A stretch of 50,927 bases of DNA from Neobacillus paridis (GTDB taxonomy: Bacteria; Bacillota; Bacilli; Bacillales; Cytobacillaceae): the NCBI RefSeq assembly GCF_016765675.1, contig NZ_JAESWB010000065.1, positions 1 to 50,927 on the forward strand. The letters run 5' to 3'. The notes beneath the pieces are model-generated. The model did not search any database, was not told where the DNA came from, and worked only from the letters and a program-made list of their open reading frames with translations. Numbering within the stretch: position 1 is the first letter of the stretch; each line of letters starts with the position of its first letter. A program made the translations under genes and the position numbers. Positions 42,617-50,927 of this stretch are shown here, one piece after another.

Positions 42617-43039
42617 ATGAAGGATTCTACCCTCACTCGTTTTGGTGTGTCCATGGATAAGAAACTATTAACGGAGTTTGACCAGTTAATTGCAAATAAA
42701 GGTTACTCCAATCGGTCGGAGGCTGTCAGAGATTTGGTTAGGGATGCCCTATTGGCGGAAGATTGGAAGGATCCGGAACAATATGTTGCAGGTTCCATTT
42801 TATTGTTTTATGACCACGGTCATAAAGGGTTATTAGAACAGATGACAGAGATTCAACATGATTATCATCATGAAATATTGGCAACAACCCATTTTCATTT
42901 AGATAAACACAGTTGTTTAGAATTAATCATTGTCAAAGGAAAAGCCGGCACACTGCAAACGCTGAGTGATCAACTGGTTTCGATGAAAGGAGTACAGTAC
43001 GGTAAATTTACCGTAGCACCCGTAAATGAAATAGACTAA
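42617..43039 (+). CDS. nikR: Nickel-responsive regulator NikR
   Basis: 140 residues: ribbon-helix-helix DNA-binding domain (about 2-48; TLTRFGVSMDKKLL, GYSNRSEAVRDLVRD) and a C-terminal ACT-like nickel domain. The high-affinity Ni ligands of E. coli NikR (H76, H87, H89, C95) correspond to H81, H92, H94 and C100. The ATG at 42617 lies 9 bases after TTAGGAG; nearer starts at 42608 and 42611 are too close. It precedes an ECF-type metal importer, which it probably represses when nickel is sufficient. Confidence 0.93.
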   Translation: MKDSTLTRFGVSMDKKLLTEFDQLIANKGYSNRSEAVRDLVRDALLAEDWKDPEQYVAGSILLFYDHGHKGLLEQMTEIQHDYHHEILATTHFHLDKHSCLELIIVKGKAGTLQTLSDQLVSMKGVQYGKFTVAPVNEID

Positions 43040-43136
43040 AGCCACCCCGGGTCAGGGCTGGTCAAGGTCAAAAAGAACCAATGCTCTCATGCGTTCGTGT
43101 TCAAGAAGTACCGTAGCACCCGTCAGTGAAATAGAC
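43009..43136. repeat. 28-base direct repeat of the nikR 3' end
   Basis: TACCGTAGCACCCGT...TGAAATAGAC occurs at 43009-43036 (end of nikR) and again at 43109-43136, exactly 100 bases apart, with three mismatches. The sequence between shows no further duplication. Confidence 0.75.
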
Positions 43137-43168
43137 AAAAAGTTCATCTGATTGTCATACTTTCCTTC

Positions 43169-43206
43169 GTGTTACGGATTTATAAATTTGTGTTACTTGA
43201 TATAAT
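43169..43206 (+). promoter_or_regulatory. Candidate NikR operator and promoter of the importer
   Basis: GTGTTAC occurs twice in direct orientation (43169-43175 and 43190-43196), 21 bases apart, just upstream of TATAAT (43201-43206). As I recall, some bacterial NikR sites use GTGTTAC half-sites in inverted orientation; here they are direct. The -35 (TTTATA, 43179-43184) is weak and lies between the half-sites. Confidence 0.4.
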
Positions 43207-43290
43207 GGACTAAGATTCACCATTCCAACAGGAATTTAAAGGACTCGGCTGACAATGCCCGTTACATCCATTTGGCAGGGAGGAGAAACT

Positions 43291-44295
43291 ATGCATATTC
43301 CAGACAATTATCTCAGTCCATCTACTTGTATGGTCATGGGGGCGGCAATGCTCCCAGTATGGACAGTTGCCGTAAGTAAAGTGAAAACGGAAGCAACAAA
43401 GGCTAAATTACCGATGATTGGTATTGGGGCGGCGTTTTCCTTTCTACTTATGATGTTCAATATTCCTCTTCCCGGTGGAACAACCGGCCATGCCATCGGA
43501 GGAACGTTATTAGCCATCCTGTTAGGCCCATATGCCGCCTGTATTGCTATAACCGTAACGCTATTTATTCAAGCCTTACTGTTCGGCGATGGGGGCATCC
43601 TTTCGTTTGCGGCAAATAGCTTTAATATGGCGTTTATTGCTTCTTTCCTTGGCTATTTTATCTATAAATTTATCAAAGATCGTGCTAAAACAGCAAAGGG
43701 TGAATACCTAGGAATCATCGTGGGATCATATGTCGGCCTGAACATGGCGGCACTGGCGACAGCGATCGAGTTTGGCATCCAGCCGCTCCTTTTCACAAAT
43801 GCAGAAGGACTGCCGCTGTATAGCCCTTATCCATTATCGGTATCGATCCCGGCGATGATGATTCCCCACCTTTTAGTTGCGGGTGTGATCGAAGCCCTTT
43901 TTACCGTTGCTATCTACAGCTTTATAAAAAAAGTCTCTCCGGACACCATCTTTGAAGGGACAAAACATAAAATTCATCCAATCTATGGATTGCTGGTTAC
44001 TCTCATTTGTCTGACACCACTCGGACTGCTTGCTTCGGGCACCGCCTGGGGAGAATGGGGAGCGGACGAAATTAAAAATGTCGTTTCTGGTGGCAAGCAA
44101 TTGGGCTTTACTCCTGCGGGAATGAAGAATGGCTTCAGTTTTAACGCCATCTTGCCCGATTACTCGGTGACAGGACTACCGGAAATAGCAGGATATCTCT
44201 TATCAGCCGTCGCCGGAGTTGCCATCATGATGATTATTTTTAAAATCATTAGCAGCTTTCATAAAAAAAATTCAAGAGAGATTCCTAAATCATAA
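43291..44295 (+). CDS. cbiM: ECF nickel/cobalt transporter, fused CbiM/NikM-NikN subunit
   Basis: 334-residue substrate-binding membrane component. The N-terminus MHIPDNYLS supplies Met1/His2 and TGH supplies H67, the metal ligands known in NikM. Residues 1-220 are the CbiM core; the C-terminal part (about 270-325; LPDYSVTGLPEIAGYLLSAVAG) resembles the PDGLE/NikN extension. I chose ATG 43291 after GGAGGAGAAA; an upstream ATG at 43255 would bury the N-terminal metal site. NikR linkage argues for nickel over cobalt. Confidence 0.88.
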   Translation: MHIPDNYLSPSTCMVMGAAMLPVWTVAVSKVKTEATKAKLPMIGIGAAFSFLLMMFNIPLPGGTTGHAIGGTLLAILLGPYAACIAITVTLFIQALLFGDGGILSFAANSFNMAFIASFLGYFIYKFIKDRAKTAKGEYLGIIVGSYVGLNMAALATAIEFGIQPLLFTNAEGLPLYSPYPLSVSIPAMMIPHLLVAGVIEALFTVAIYSFIKKVSPDTIFEGTKHKIHPIYGLLVTLICLTPLGLLASGTAWGEWGADEIKNVVSGGKQLGFTPAGMKNGFSFNAILPDYSVTGLPEIAGYLLSAVAGVAIMMIIFKIISSFHKKNSREIPKS

Positions 44296-44309
44296 GGAGC
44301 ATCAAGGAC

Positions 44310-45104
44310 ATGCCTGACTGGTTAGTAAAAAATCAACCGTACAGTCCTCCACCAGACAAGGATCAGTTTATCAACAAAAGCATCCTGTCGATCCTGAGGA
44401 TTCTGTCGAAGCTAAAGTCCCAAAGTGGCTATCAAATGGATAAATTTCAGGTAAATGCAGCTCTTAAGGTGGCATTTACTTTTTTACTTGTGATCCTTCT
44501 GTCACTATCAACTAGTTATACATTTATCTTAGTTGTCGATGTATACCTGCTGGTCGTCCTGAGCCTTATGGAAGGAAAAGAAATTGTAAAAATTCTTAGT
44601 GTGAGCTTGGCGATGGCCATTTTTACATTTATGATTCTGTTGCCAAACGTCGTTTTAGGGAACACTTATACGAGCATGATGATTACTTTGAAGGTGCTTT
44701 CAACATTAATAGCGGTAAATATACTTTCTCATTCCACCAGATGGCATTCAATTACAAGTGCCTTGAGAAGGTTTGGCGTCCCGAATATTTTTATTCTCGT
44801 TCTGGATATCACGATCAAATATATTTCGATGCTCGGGGACTTTTCCTTGAATATGCTTTATTCTTTAAAGCTGCGGTCAGTAGGCAGAAATAACAACAAA
44901 TATGCCTCGATGGCCGGAATTTCGGGAACGATGTTTATCAAGTCAAAGGAAATGGCCGAGGACATGTATGCTGCTATGGAGTGTAGAGGATTCACCGGTG
45001 AATACACCGTTCACAATAAATGGAAATGGTCGATGGCGGACTTGCTTTACATTTTGAAAACCGTCGCCATCATCACAGCGTTTTTATATTGGGGAAGGAT
45101 ATAA
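44310..45104 (+). CDS. cbiQ: ECF transporter transmembrane component CbiQ/NikQ
   Basis: 264 residues with about five helices. The T-component coupling motifs appear near the C-terminal half as LKLRSVGR and AMECRGFTG (xARG/ARG-type helices that contact the ATPases). It lies 14 bases after cbiM and 3 bases before cbiO. The N-terminal 40 residues are hydrophilic. Together with cbiM and cbiO it forms a complete group I ECF importer. Confidence 0.88.
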   Translation: MPDWLVKNQPYSPPPDKDQFINKSILSILRILSKLKSQSGYQMDKFQVNAALKVAFTFLLVILLSLSTSYTFILVVDVYLLVVLSLMEGKEIVKILSVSLAMAIFTFMILLPNVVLGNTYTSMMITLKVLSTLIAVNILSHSTRWHSITSALRRFGVPNIFILVLDITIKYISMLGDFSLNMLYSLKLRSVGRNNNKYASMAGISGTMFIKSKEMAEDMYAAMECRGFTGEYTVHNKWKWSMADLLYILKTVAIITAFLYWGRI

Positions 45105-45107
45105 CAC

Positions 45108-45854
45108 ATGATCGATTTAAAAGAGGTCTCCTATTCATACGAAGGTACGATAGCGTTGAAAAATATCAATCTCCATATTGAGAAGGGAGAAGCTGTCGCC
45201 TTATTGGGCGCAAACGGCACCGGTAAATCAACGCTGCTGAAATTGCTGAATGGGCTGTTGTCTCCCAATCAGGGTGTTTACCGATTCAATCATCAGGAGA
45301 TTACGCCAAAAAAACTGAAGGATCCCATATTTTCCAAGAAGTTTCACCAAAAAATCGGTTTCGTGTTTCAAAATTCTGATACACAGCTGTTTTGCCCCGA
45401 TGTCTATGATGAGATCGCCTTTGGACCCAGACAAATGGGGATGAATGAGAGCGAAGTGGCCAAAAGAGTAAACGACTGTCTTGATTTACTGGGGATTCAA
45501 AGCTTTAAGCACAGGCAGCCTTATCATTTGTCCGGTGGCGAGAAACGCAAAGTGGCCATTGCCTGTGTGCTGGCATTAAATCCGGAAGTTCTCATCCTGG
45601 ATGAGCCCATGAACGGATTAGATCCGAGAACGCAAAGATGGCTGGTTGACTTTCTGGCTACTTTAAATCAAGCGGGGAAGACCGTTATTACCTCGACGCA
45701 TAATCTTGATTTAGTTCAAGAACTTTCAAAACGAGCGATATTGTTTGATGAAAGCCATGGAATTGCTGCCGACTTACCAACCGAAACCTTACTTGAAAAA
45801 ATAGACCTGCTAAAAAGAGTGAATCTTGTTGACGAAAGCTATCCATTTCATTAA
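45108..45854 (+). CDS. cbiO: ECF transporter ATPase CbiO/NikO
   Basis: 248-residue ABC ATPase that powers the importer. Walker A GANGTGKST is at 34-42, Q-loop Q88, signature LSGGE 141-145, Walker B VLILDEP 161-167 with E166, and switch His in TSTHNLD. A single ATPase gene implies a homodimer. A hairpin terminator follows 17 bases after the stop. Confidence 0.92.
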   Translation: MIDLKEVSYSYEGTIALKNINLHIEKGEAVALLGANGTGKSTLLKLLNGLLSPNQGVYRFNHQEITPKKLKDPIFSKKFHQKIGFVFQNSDTQLFCPDVYDEIAFGPRQMGMNESEVAKRVNDCLDLLGIQSFKHRQPYHLSGGEKRKVAIACVLALNPEVLILDEPMNGLDPRTQRWLVDFLATLNQAGKTVITSTHNLDLVQELSKRAILFDESHGIAADLPTETLLEKIDLLKRVNLVDESYPFH

Positions 45855-45871
45855 ATCTAATATAGCTAAGC

Positions 45872-45898
45872 AAAAGTCAGCAGTTCGTGCTGACTTTT
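45872..45898 (+). terminator. Terminator of the importer operon
   Basis: AAAAGTCAGCA pairs with TGCTGACTTTT around GTTCG. Confidence 0.85.
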
Positions 45899-45993
45899 CA
45901 ATTGCAATTATCCCAAGCCCTTTGGAGAGGTCACAAAGAGGGTCGAGAAAGTTCAAAAACCATCAAAAAAGTTGAAACCTCCCAATAAAATAG

Positions 45994-46034
45994 GAAAGCC
46001 AGTCCTGCTATCAAAAACAGGACTGGCTTTTTTT
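45994..46034. terminator. Bidirectional terminator next to the LysM hydrolase gene
   Basis: AAAGCCAGTCCTG pairs with CAGGACTGGCTTT, with T-rich tails on both strands. On the minus strand it directly follows the hydrolase stop. Confidence 0.85.
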
Positions 46035-46040
46035 ACAGCT

Positions 46041-47327
46041 TTAATAAAACCTTTTGAATCCATCAAAATGTTGCTTGAAATAGCTGTCTGTTAAACTAGA
46101 AATTTGCACACCATTGATTTTTGAACCGTCATTGGCGTGGATAAATAAATTACTGCCGAGATAGATGCCTACATGGGAAATGCCTTTTTTATAGGTATTT
46201 TCAAAGAAGACAAGATCTCCGGATTTTGGCTGGTCGACATAGTAGCTGCGGCTGTAGTATCCTGCGGCGGAAGTACGGCCGATGGAAATACCGGCTTTGT
46301 TGGTCACATAATAAATGAACCCGCTGCAGTCGAAACCGTCAAGCGTAGTGCCGCCCCAGACGTAAGGAACGCCCATTAAGCTTTTGGCAACCGAAACAAG
46401 CTTAGCAGCAAAGTTAGCATCATAACCTGTATCCGATACCGCCGGTTTGGCTGGGGCGGTGTTCTCCGGTTTGGATGCGTAGACTTGACTAGGCACCTTC
46501 AACTTTTGTCCGACATAGATTATATCGGATGTGAGTTTATTCAATGATTTCAAGTTCCCGACAGTTGTGTCAAACTGATTGGCAATTTTGCCAAGGAAGT
46601 CGCCACTTTTAACAATATAAGTAGTCGTAGCTGTCGTTTGACTACCGTTTGCAGTGGCCGGTTTTGTTGCCGCTGGTTTGGCTGCGGCCGGCTTCTTTGT
46701 ACTTTGAGCCTGTTCCTTGACCACTTTGGCCGGAACTTTCAGCTTTTGCCCGGCACGGATTAGGTCGGACTTAAGTTTATTGAGTGATTTTAAATGATTC
46801 ACGGTCGTGTTGTATTTCTTGGCAATTTTTTCTAAATAATCGCCGCTTTTAACGGTATAAGTAGTTGTCGACACGGAGGCAGCTGGTTTCGCCGCAGTTG
46901 TTGTCTTTGGCTTAGCAACTGACGTCTTCAGCGTCGCTGAAGTCCCATCCGAAACCTTCAACACCTGGCCAACATAAATAATCGAGCTGTCCAGCTTGTT
47001 CCACTGCTTGAGTTCGCCAACGGTAACATGGAATCGGTTGGCAATTTTGATAAGGGCATCCCCTTTGACCACTTTGTAGGTAGTTGGTGTGGATGCTTTA
47101 GTATTTTTGGCAGTAGTGGAAACTTGGAGGGTTTGGTTAATGTGGATGAGATCTGACTTTAAGCCGTTCAGTTTTTTCAGTTGAGCGACACTCGTTTTAT
47201 ATTTGCTGGCAATTTCCGATAACGTATCGCCTTTTTTAACTTTGTATGTATCAGCGTGTGCCGTCCCCGCGTAAATGATGGAAAACAATGCGGCTGTGGA
47301 CAATGTCCGAACGATCGTTTTCTTCAC
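46041..47327 (-). CDS. Secreted NlpC/P60 peptidoglycan hydrolase with four LysM domains
   Basis: 428 residues: signal peptide (cut after HAD, about 26), LysM repeats at about 27-69, 84-125, 157-198 and 237-278 joined by Lys/Ala/Thr/Pro linkers, then an NlpC/P60 domain. Catalytic residues are C334 (FDCSGF), H385 (SHVGIYLG) and H397 (FIHAND). The layout matches LytE/LytF/CwlS-type D,L-endopeptidases that cut gamma-D-Glu-meso-DAP bonds at division sites and poles; which one cannot be decided. I chose GTG 47327, 9 bases after AGAGGTG; the in-frame GTG at 47339 is inside that site. Confidence 0.92.
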   Translation of the reverse strand: MKKTIVRTLSTAALFSIIYAGTAHADTYKVKKGDTLSEIASKYKTSVAQLKKLNGLKSDLIHINQTLQVSTTAKNTKASTPTTYKVVKGDALIKIANRFHVTVGELKQWNKLDSSIIYVGQVLKVSDGTSATLKTSVAKPKTTTAAKPAASVSTTTYTVKSGDYLEKIAKKYNTTVNHLKSLNKLKSDLIRAGQKLKVPAKVVKEQAQSTKKPAAAKPAATKPATANGSQTTATTTYIVKSGDFLGKIANQFDTTVGNLKSLNKLTSDIIYVGQKLKVPSQVYASKPENTAPAKPAVSDTGYDANFAAKLVSVAKSLMGVPYVWGGTTLDGFDCSGFIYYVTNKAGISIGRTSAAGYYSRSYYVDQPKSGDLVFFENTYKKGISHVGIYLGSNLFIHANDGSKINGVQISSLTDSYFKQHFDGFKRFY

Positions 47328-47595
47328 TAGACAAATCACCTCTATTTCCCCTATTTTTCTCTCATTTTACCATAGTTTGATAGTATTTTGGGGAGAAATA
47401 AAAAAAAGGTGTTATTTTCCGGGAAATTTTGTGGAATTGCGGTGGTATTTTGCCCTTGAAAAGCCTTGAAAAAGAAAGGTTTGAGCGCAGTTTGTCATGT
47501 TTCGAAGAGATTCAACATTTTTAACTGGAAATAGATTTACAAATTTACAACTTTATTGTAATATGTGTAATTATAATAGTTTAGGAGGATTCGTA

Positions 47596-47784
47596 TTGGA
47601 GAAGGAGGATTCGAAAAAAAACCCGGATATTGCTGCTTTTTCCGAAATTGTGAAAAAGGCATATGATAAAGGCAGAAACGAGACAGAACTTACCCTCGAA
47701 CAATTAATGGAAGATTTGAAAGCCGATCTGCGAAATTTGTTGATTGGGTCGTCGACAACACATATCGACGGCTTTTATTTTTAA
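47596..47784 (+). CDS. Small acidic protein of unknown function
   Basis: 62 residues from TTG 47596, with TTAGGAGGA six bases upstream. It is charged, mostly helical (PDIAAFSEIVKKAYDKGRNE, LTLEQLMEDLKADLRNLL) and ends GFYF. A TATAAT at 47572-47577 is a possible -10. No family recognised; the ribosome site and helical amphipathicity support a real gene. Confidence 0.55.
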   Translation: MEKEDSKKNPDIAAFSEIVKKAYDKGRNETELTLEQLMEDLKADLRNLLIGSSTTHIDGFYF

Positions 47785-47942
47785 TGCAAATATTTAGAAG
47801 AGGTTCACCTTGGTCGCAAGAATAATCTCCTAAACGGGAAGGATACTTATATAAAGACCTATCTTTATATTTTCAGTATTGAAAAGATATATCCTGAATT
47901 TTATTGGAAATAATATACCTAATGGATTGAAAAGAAGGGGTT

Positions 47943-48464
47943 ATGAAAATCATGAAGTATTCCAAGCCTTTGTTGCTATTGATAATGATACTTCCTTGGT
48001 TCACCATTCCAATGTTCGGTGAACGGCCTTTTAAACGTTTTTTGCCTTCAGGGGTATTTATCTCTTTGCTGGTGAGAATTGTTAATATAATCGCTAAAAA
48101 GCGAAGATGGTGGTGGTGGTATGAAACCATCCATCCAAAATTATCGGGGGTCTATCCTTTTATGTTAGGGCCGTTTATAGTCGGTTCGCTGTGGATATTA
48201 AAATGGACTTACGGGAAATTTTTCCGATTTATGATGCTGAATTTTCTTTTTGATTCATTTTTTACATATATTGCAGTACCTTACTTAACAAAATTTGGAA
48301 TAGTGTCTTTGGTACGGATGAAAAAAATTCAATTAATGTATGTTTTTACAGTTCTATCCTTGCTTTTATATATTTTTCAATGGTTGAAAGAAAATATGAA
48401 TCGTTTACTCATTAGGTTCCAAACCATCAAACAATTTACACTAAGGGAAGATCCTAAAGTATAA
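47943..48464 (+). CDS. Hypothetical membrane protein
   Basis: 173 residues with about four hydrophobic segments (9-25, 36-52, 71-90, 94-150 region) and an unusual KKRRWWWWYE run at 52-61. AAGAAGGGG precedes two in-frame ATGs (47943 and 47952); the choice is uncertain. No family recognised. AT-rich composition resembles the genes to its right rather than the energy operons. The gap before it (47785-47942) holds only AT-rich weak hairpins. Confidence 0.6.
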   Translation: MKIMKYSKPLLLLIMILPWFTIPMFGERPFKRFLPSGVFISLLVRIVNIIAKKRRWWWWYETIHPKLSGVYPFMLGPFIVGSLWILKWTYGKFFRFMMLNFLFDSFFTYIAVPYLTKFGIVSLVRMKKIQLMYVFTVLSLLLYIFQWLKENMNRLLIRFQTIKQFTLREDPKV

Positions 48465-48579
48465 GTTTTCTTTTTTTTTGATCATATATTATATTAGATT
48501 GTACCCGAATGAAAACGGATTAGTTTTTGCAGAAATGTGGCTTCTTGTTGTTTGAAATAAAGAGATAAAAGGAGGAGAA

Positions 48580-49050
48580 ATGGAATTGTCCTATATCGTT
48601 GATTTTAAAAATGTCTCTACGGTTGGTTTAGAGTCTTCACCTGTGGCAGAAGCGCTTGCTGGTTTACGGGCTAATGAAGCTCGTTACTTTATGAACAAAT
48701 ACAAGCATGAATTTACGGTTGTACCAGCTAGCGAGTCCGGCGAGATCCTTGATTATGTGAACCGAATTTTGAAAGAAGAACGGGATATTGAATTTGCCGC
48801 CAAACCTCTAGAAACGTCGCGTTTTCAAGTGGAAAATATCAAATGGACCTACGTCTTTTATGAGGATGGTCTCTCGGTCAACGTCATGTATACGGTGGAT
48901 AACCCTAAGAAGCGGGCCGTTGGCTTCAAGCTTTCTGAGGGGATGGAGGTACCAAAGGAGTTGGAAGGGAAGTTTAAGTTTGCCAGGCAGAAGTCAAAAC
49001 TAGCCGGAACGATTCGGGGCTCGTTTTTTGTCATTAAAGGAGAATATTAG
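48580..49050 (+). CDS. Hypothetical soluble protein
   Basis: 156 residues, alpha/beta in appearance, without signal peptide or membrane segment. AAAGGAGGAG is a strong ribosome site before the ATG. The C-terminal half (WTYVFYEDGLSVNVMYTVD, GTIRGSFFVIKGEY) looks like a beta-rich domain. No family recognised. A terminator follows 32 bases after the stop. Confidence 0.65.
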   Translation: MELSYIVDFKNVSTVGLESSPVAEALAGLRANEARYFMNKYKHEFTVVPASESGEILDYVNRILKEERDIEFAAKPLETSRFQVENIKWTYVFYEDGLSVNVMYTVDNPKKRAVGFKLSEGMEVPKELEGKFKFARQKSKLAGTIRGSFFVIKGEY

Positions 49051-49082
49051 GCAAAGTACATGCGGAAATATCAACGGTATTG

Positions 49083-49132
49083 AACTGCACCTCAATTGTT
49101 TATGCGATCTAAAAATGGCAGGTGCAGTTTTT
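49083..49132 (+). terminator. Terminator
   Basis: AACTGCACCT (49083-49092) pairs with AGGTGCAGTT (49120-49129), followed by T. The loop is 27 bases. Confidence 0.65.
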
Positions 49133-49144
49133 CTGTGTTTACAT

Positions 49145-49396
49145 TCATAGCTGCTGATTCATTTTGACTAAATCATTGCAGTATTTCATATATAAAGAAA
49201 TAGCATCCAATTGTCTCGCCAAATAGATATCATTATTTTTTTGTGTGACAGAATAATGTTTTTTAATATTGGACAGATTTTCATCTTGAGTTCCATCGAT
49301 AATCTTTTTAATTTCATCAATATAATAAACTGATTTTCTTAGAAGAGAAATAATGATTGTTTTTCTTACTTCGTCCTCTTCATAACATAAACGCTT
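49145..49396 (-). pseudogene. Start-less remnant, possibly a MerR-type regulator C-terminus
   Basis: An open frame of 83 residues runs from just after an in-frame TAG (49397-49399) to TGA (49145-49147) with no early ATG, GTG or TTG. The translation is protein-like: VRKTIIISLLRKSVYYIDEI, then KKIIDGTQDENLSNIKKHY, then RQLDAISLYMKYCNDLVKMN. The helix pattern resembles the effector part of MerR-family regulators (L-x(4)-YxxDEIKKIID), but this is a weak match. It is divergent from the UvrA-like gene, a common place for a regulator. An N-terminal deletion is the simplest reading. Confidence 0.35.
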
Positions 49397-49468
49397 CTAT
49401 AAAGAGGTTTCGTAATGAAAAAATAGAATATTGCTTCAAACTGATATACTATTAGCGAGGTGAGAAAA

Positions 49469-50818
49469 ATGAATATTGAAATCCGCAATGCTTATGAAAA
49501 AAATCTAAAGCATATTCATGTAGAAATACCACGAAATCAACTAACCGTCATTACAGGGTTATCTGGTTCAGGCAAAACGACTTTACTAAAAGATACATTA
49601 TACATGGAAGCCCAAAGACAGTATTTAGAAACAATGAGCTATCAAGGAATCCAAAAGCCAAAGGTAGGAGAAATAAGAAATCTGTCACCTGCTGTCATCA
49701 TTGATCAAGAGGATCGGAACGAAAATCCTCGGTCTACTCTTGGTACACAAACAGATATGTATACAGATCTAAGAATGATTTTTGAAAAATTGCATCATCG
49801 AGAATGTCCAAATTGTAAAGCAGAAATCTCCGCAAGTGATTCGATCGAGGAAACCGAGAAAATAAATGAAAAATTTACGGTGTATATGTATTGCCCAAAG
49901 TGTCAATATCGTATGGATAAACTGACTAGGTCAAATTTTTCTTTTAATACCAAAGAAGGGGCTTGCCCCACCTGTAATGGTCTTGGTAAGTCACTGGTTA
50001 TCAAAAACAATTTGTATCAAAAAGATAAAACGATTGTCGATGGCGGTGTAGCTATCTGGGCAAAAACCTACGCAGAATATCAACTAAAAGCATATTATGC
50101 TCTCCTTCGTTACCTGGAAATAGAGATTCCCCAAGATGTTCCTTTAGGTGATTTTACAGATGAACAGTTTGAAATACTGAAACAGGGGATCCACTCAAAT
50201 ATGATCTCGAATCAGCAGAAAAAAACGCTGCCTACCAAAGTATTAGAGGGAAAATATGAAGGGGTGGAACCAAAAATATGGAGAAAAATTGCTGATAAAA
50301 AATCTGTCCCATCAAGTTTAAAAGATTATGTCGAAGAAGGAATTTGCCCGGATTGCCACGGTGAAAAACTAAATAAATTGAGTCGATCCGCAACAGTATT
50401 GAATCAAAGATTGCCTGAAATTGAAAAATGGGATTTACATCGTTTATTAGACTGGATAAAACAAATTGATCAAAATACTGATGATCAAAAAAGAGCTTTA
50501 ATACAGGACTATCTTCTTGATCTATCCACAAAAATTGAACGTATTTCAAAAGTTGGACTAGATTATTTATCACTCAATCGTCCATACACAACACTTTCCG
50601 GCGGGGAAGCACAACGTTTAAAATTAGCAGCCATCCTTGATTCTCAAATGACAGAACTAATTATTATTTTGGATGAACCGACAATCGGGTTACATCCTTC
50701 TGATACAGAAGGACTGATTTCCATGATTAAAAAACTCAAGGAACGTGGAAATACGATTATCACCATTGAGCACGATGAAGAATTCATTAAACATGCTGAT
50801 TCACTAGTGTTGCATTAA
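49469..50818 (+). CDS. UvrA-like ABC ATPase, half-length
   Basis: 449 residues comprising only the first ABC module of UvrA-type proteins. Walker A GLSGSGKT is at 30-37, signature TLSGGEAQRLKLA and Walker B IIILDEPTIGLHPSD are near the C-terminus, and CxxC pairs (CPNC, CPKC, CPTC, CPDC) suggest zinc binding. Full UvrA has about 950 residues and UvrA-like resistance ATPases about 750, each with two ABC modules. This one stops at HADSLVLH, before the usual IGPGAG segment. It may be a truncated gene or a homodimerising half-protein. ATG 49469 follows GCGAGGTGAG. Confidence 0.75.
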   Translation: MNIEIRNAYEKNLKHIHVEIPRNQLTVITGLSGSGKTTLLKDTLYMEAQRQYLETMSYQGIQKPKVGEIRNLSPAVIIDQEDRNENPRSTLGTQTDMYTDLRMIFEKLHHRECPNCKAEISASDSIEETEKINEKFTVYMYCPKCQYRMDKLTRSNFSFNTKEGACPTCNGLGKSLVIKNNLYQKDKTIVDGGVAIWAKTYAEYQLKAYYALLRYLEIEIPQDVPLGDFTDEQFEILKQGIHSNMISNQQKKTLPTKVLEGKYEGVEPKIWRKIADKKSVPSSLKDYVEEGICPDCHGEKLNKLSRSATVLNQRLPEIEKWDLHRLLDWIKQIDQNTDDQKRALIQDYLLDLSTKIERISKVGLDYLSLNRPYTTLSGGEAQRLKLAAILDSQMTELIIILDEPTIGLHPSDTEGLISMIKKLKERGNTIITIEHDEEFIKHADSLVLH

Positions 50819-50927
50819 TTTAATTTCACTATTAGGAATACTTGAAATGTTCAATTTTATTATTCTCTGCAAAGAAAAAGTCCTTTATAATGGATAGGTC
50901 AGGTGGTAATCCGTCCAAATCCAATAT
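50819..50927. other. Right edge, no gene recognised
   Basis: AT-rich. TATAAT at 50886-50891 may be a -10 box for a gene beyond the window, without a clear -35. No remnant of a second UvrA module is visible in any frame. Confidence 0.4.

Noticed and set aside
45925..45985. Possible fifth phased array (GTCACAAA, GTTCAAAA, GTTGAAAC)
   Set aside because: Only three weakly similar cores at 20-21 base steps with others interleaved at 9-12 bases; not distinguishable from A-rich sequence.

Overview
This window looks like a chromosomal segment of an endospore-forming member of the Bacillaceae. The evidence is the sporulation genes spoIID and spoIIQ, an F1Fo-ATP synthase operon close to that of B. subtilis, Shine-Dalgarno-rich starts including many GTG and TTG starts, and a backbone order (upp, atp, ywzB, ywmB, murAA, spoIID, spoIIQ, ywpF, ssbB, ywqA, ywqB) that follows the B. 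subtilis map. B. subtilis lacks the complex I operon seen here. A Neobacillus/Mesobacillus-like organism is my inference only.

Layout: (1) 1-3276, upp and a Vpr-like secreted subtilase. (2) 3512-11190, the atp operon atpZ-I-B-E-F-H-A-G-D-C with promoter and terminator. (3) 11660-22820, an 11-subunit complex I operon nuoABCDHIJKLMN without nuoEFG; nuoC carries a long Lys/Ala-rich N-terminal repeat region. (4) 22990-31350, ywzB, ywmB, murAA, spoIID, a VanZ-like gene, spoIIQ and a PBP3-type transpeptidase. (5) 31560-36860, an alkyltransferase-like gene, a relic of pcp, a small lipoprotein, ywpF, an ssbB with a long tail, a divergent XRE regulator pair, and a coiled-coil/3D-domain wall protein. 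(6) 36929-42136, the SNF2 helicase ywqA and the SWIM-finger gene ywqB. (7) 42548-45898, nikR with an ECF-type nickel/cobalt importer. (8) 45994-50927, a four-LysM NlpC/P60 hydrolase, three unassigned genes, a start-less gene remnant and a half-length UvrA-like ATPase.

The genes are mostly housekeeping. The atp and nuo operons form an energy-conversion block: complex I pumps protons into the gradient that ATP synthase uses. murAA, the PBP, SpoIID, SpoIIQ and the LysM hydrolase all act on peptidoglycan, two of them in forespore engulfment.

The least ordinary material lies between the genes. Two kinds of dispersed sequence recur. One is a family built on a GGTGTCAGGCACC core, often with a TGTCC...GGACA inverted repeat, found at eight loci: between atpA and atpG, between nuoK and nuoL, upstream of spoIID, pbpC and ywqA, and three times in frame inside ywqA. 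The other is a set of four intergenic arrays in which a short motif recurs about every 21 bases, that is two helical turns, with three different cores. Two arrays share the core GCCAATTG, one uses CCCGTCAA, and one uses GTCCAAA. I know of no described function for either.
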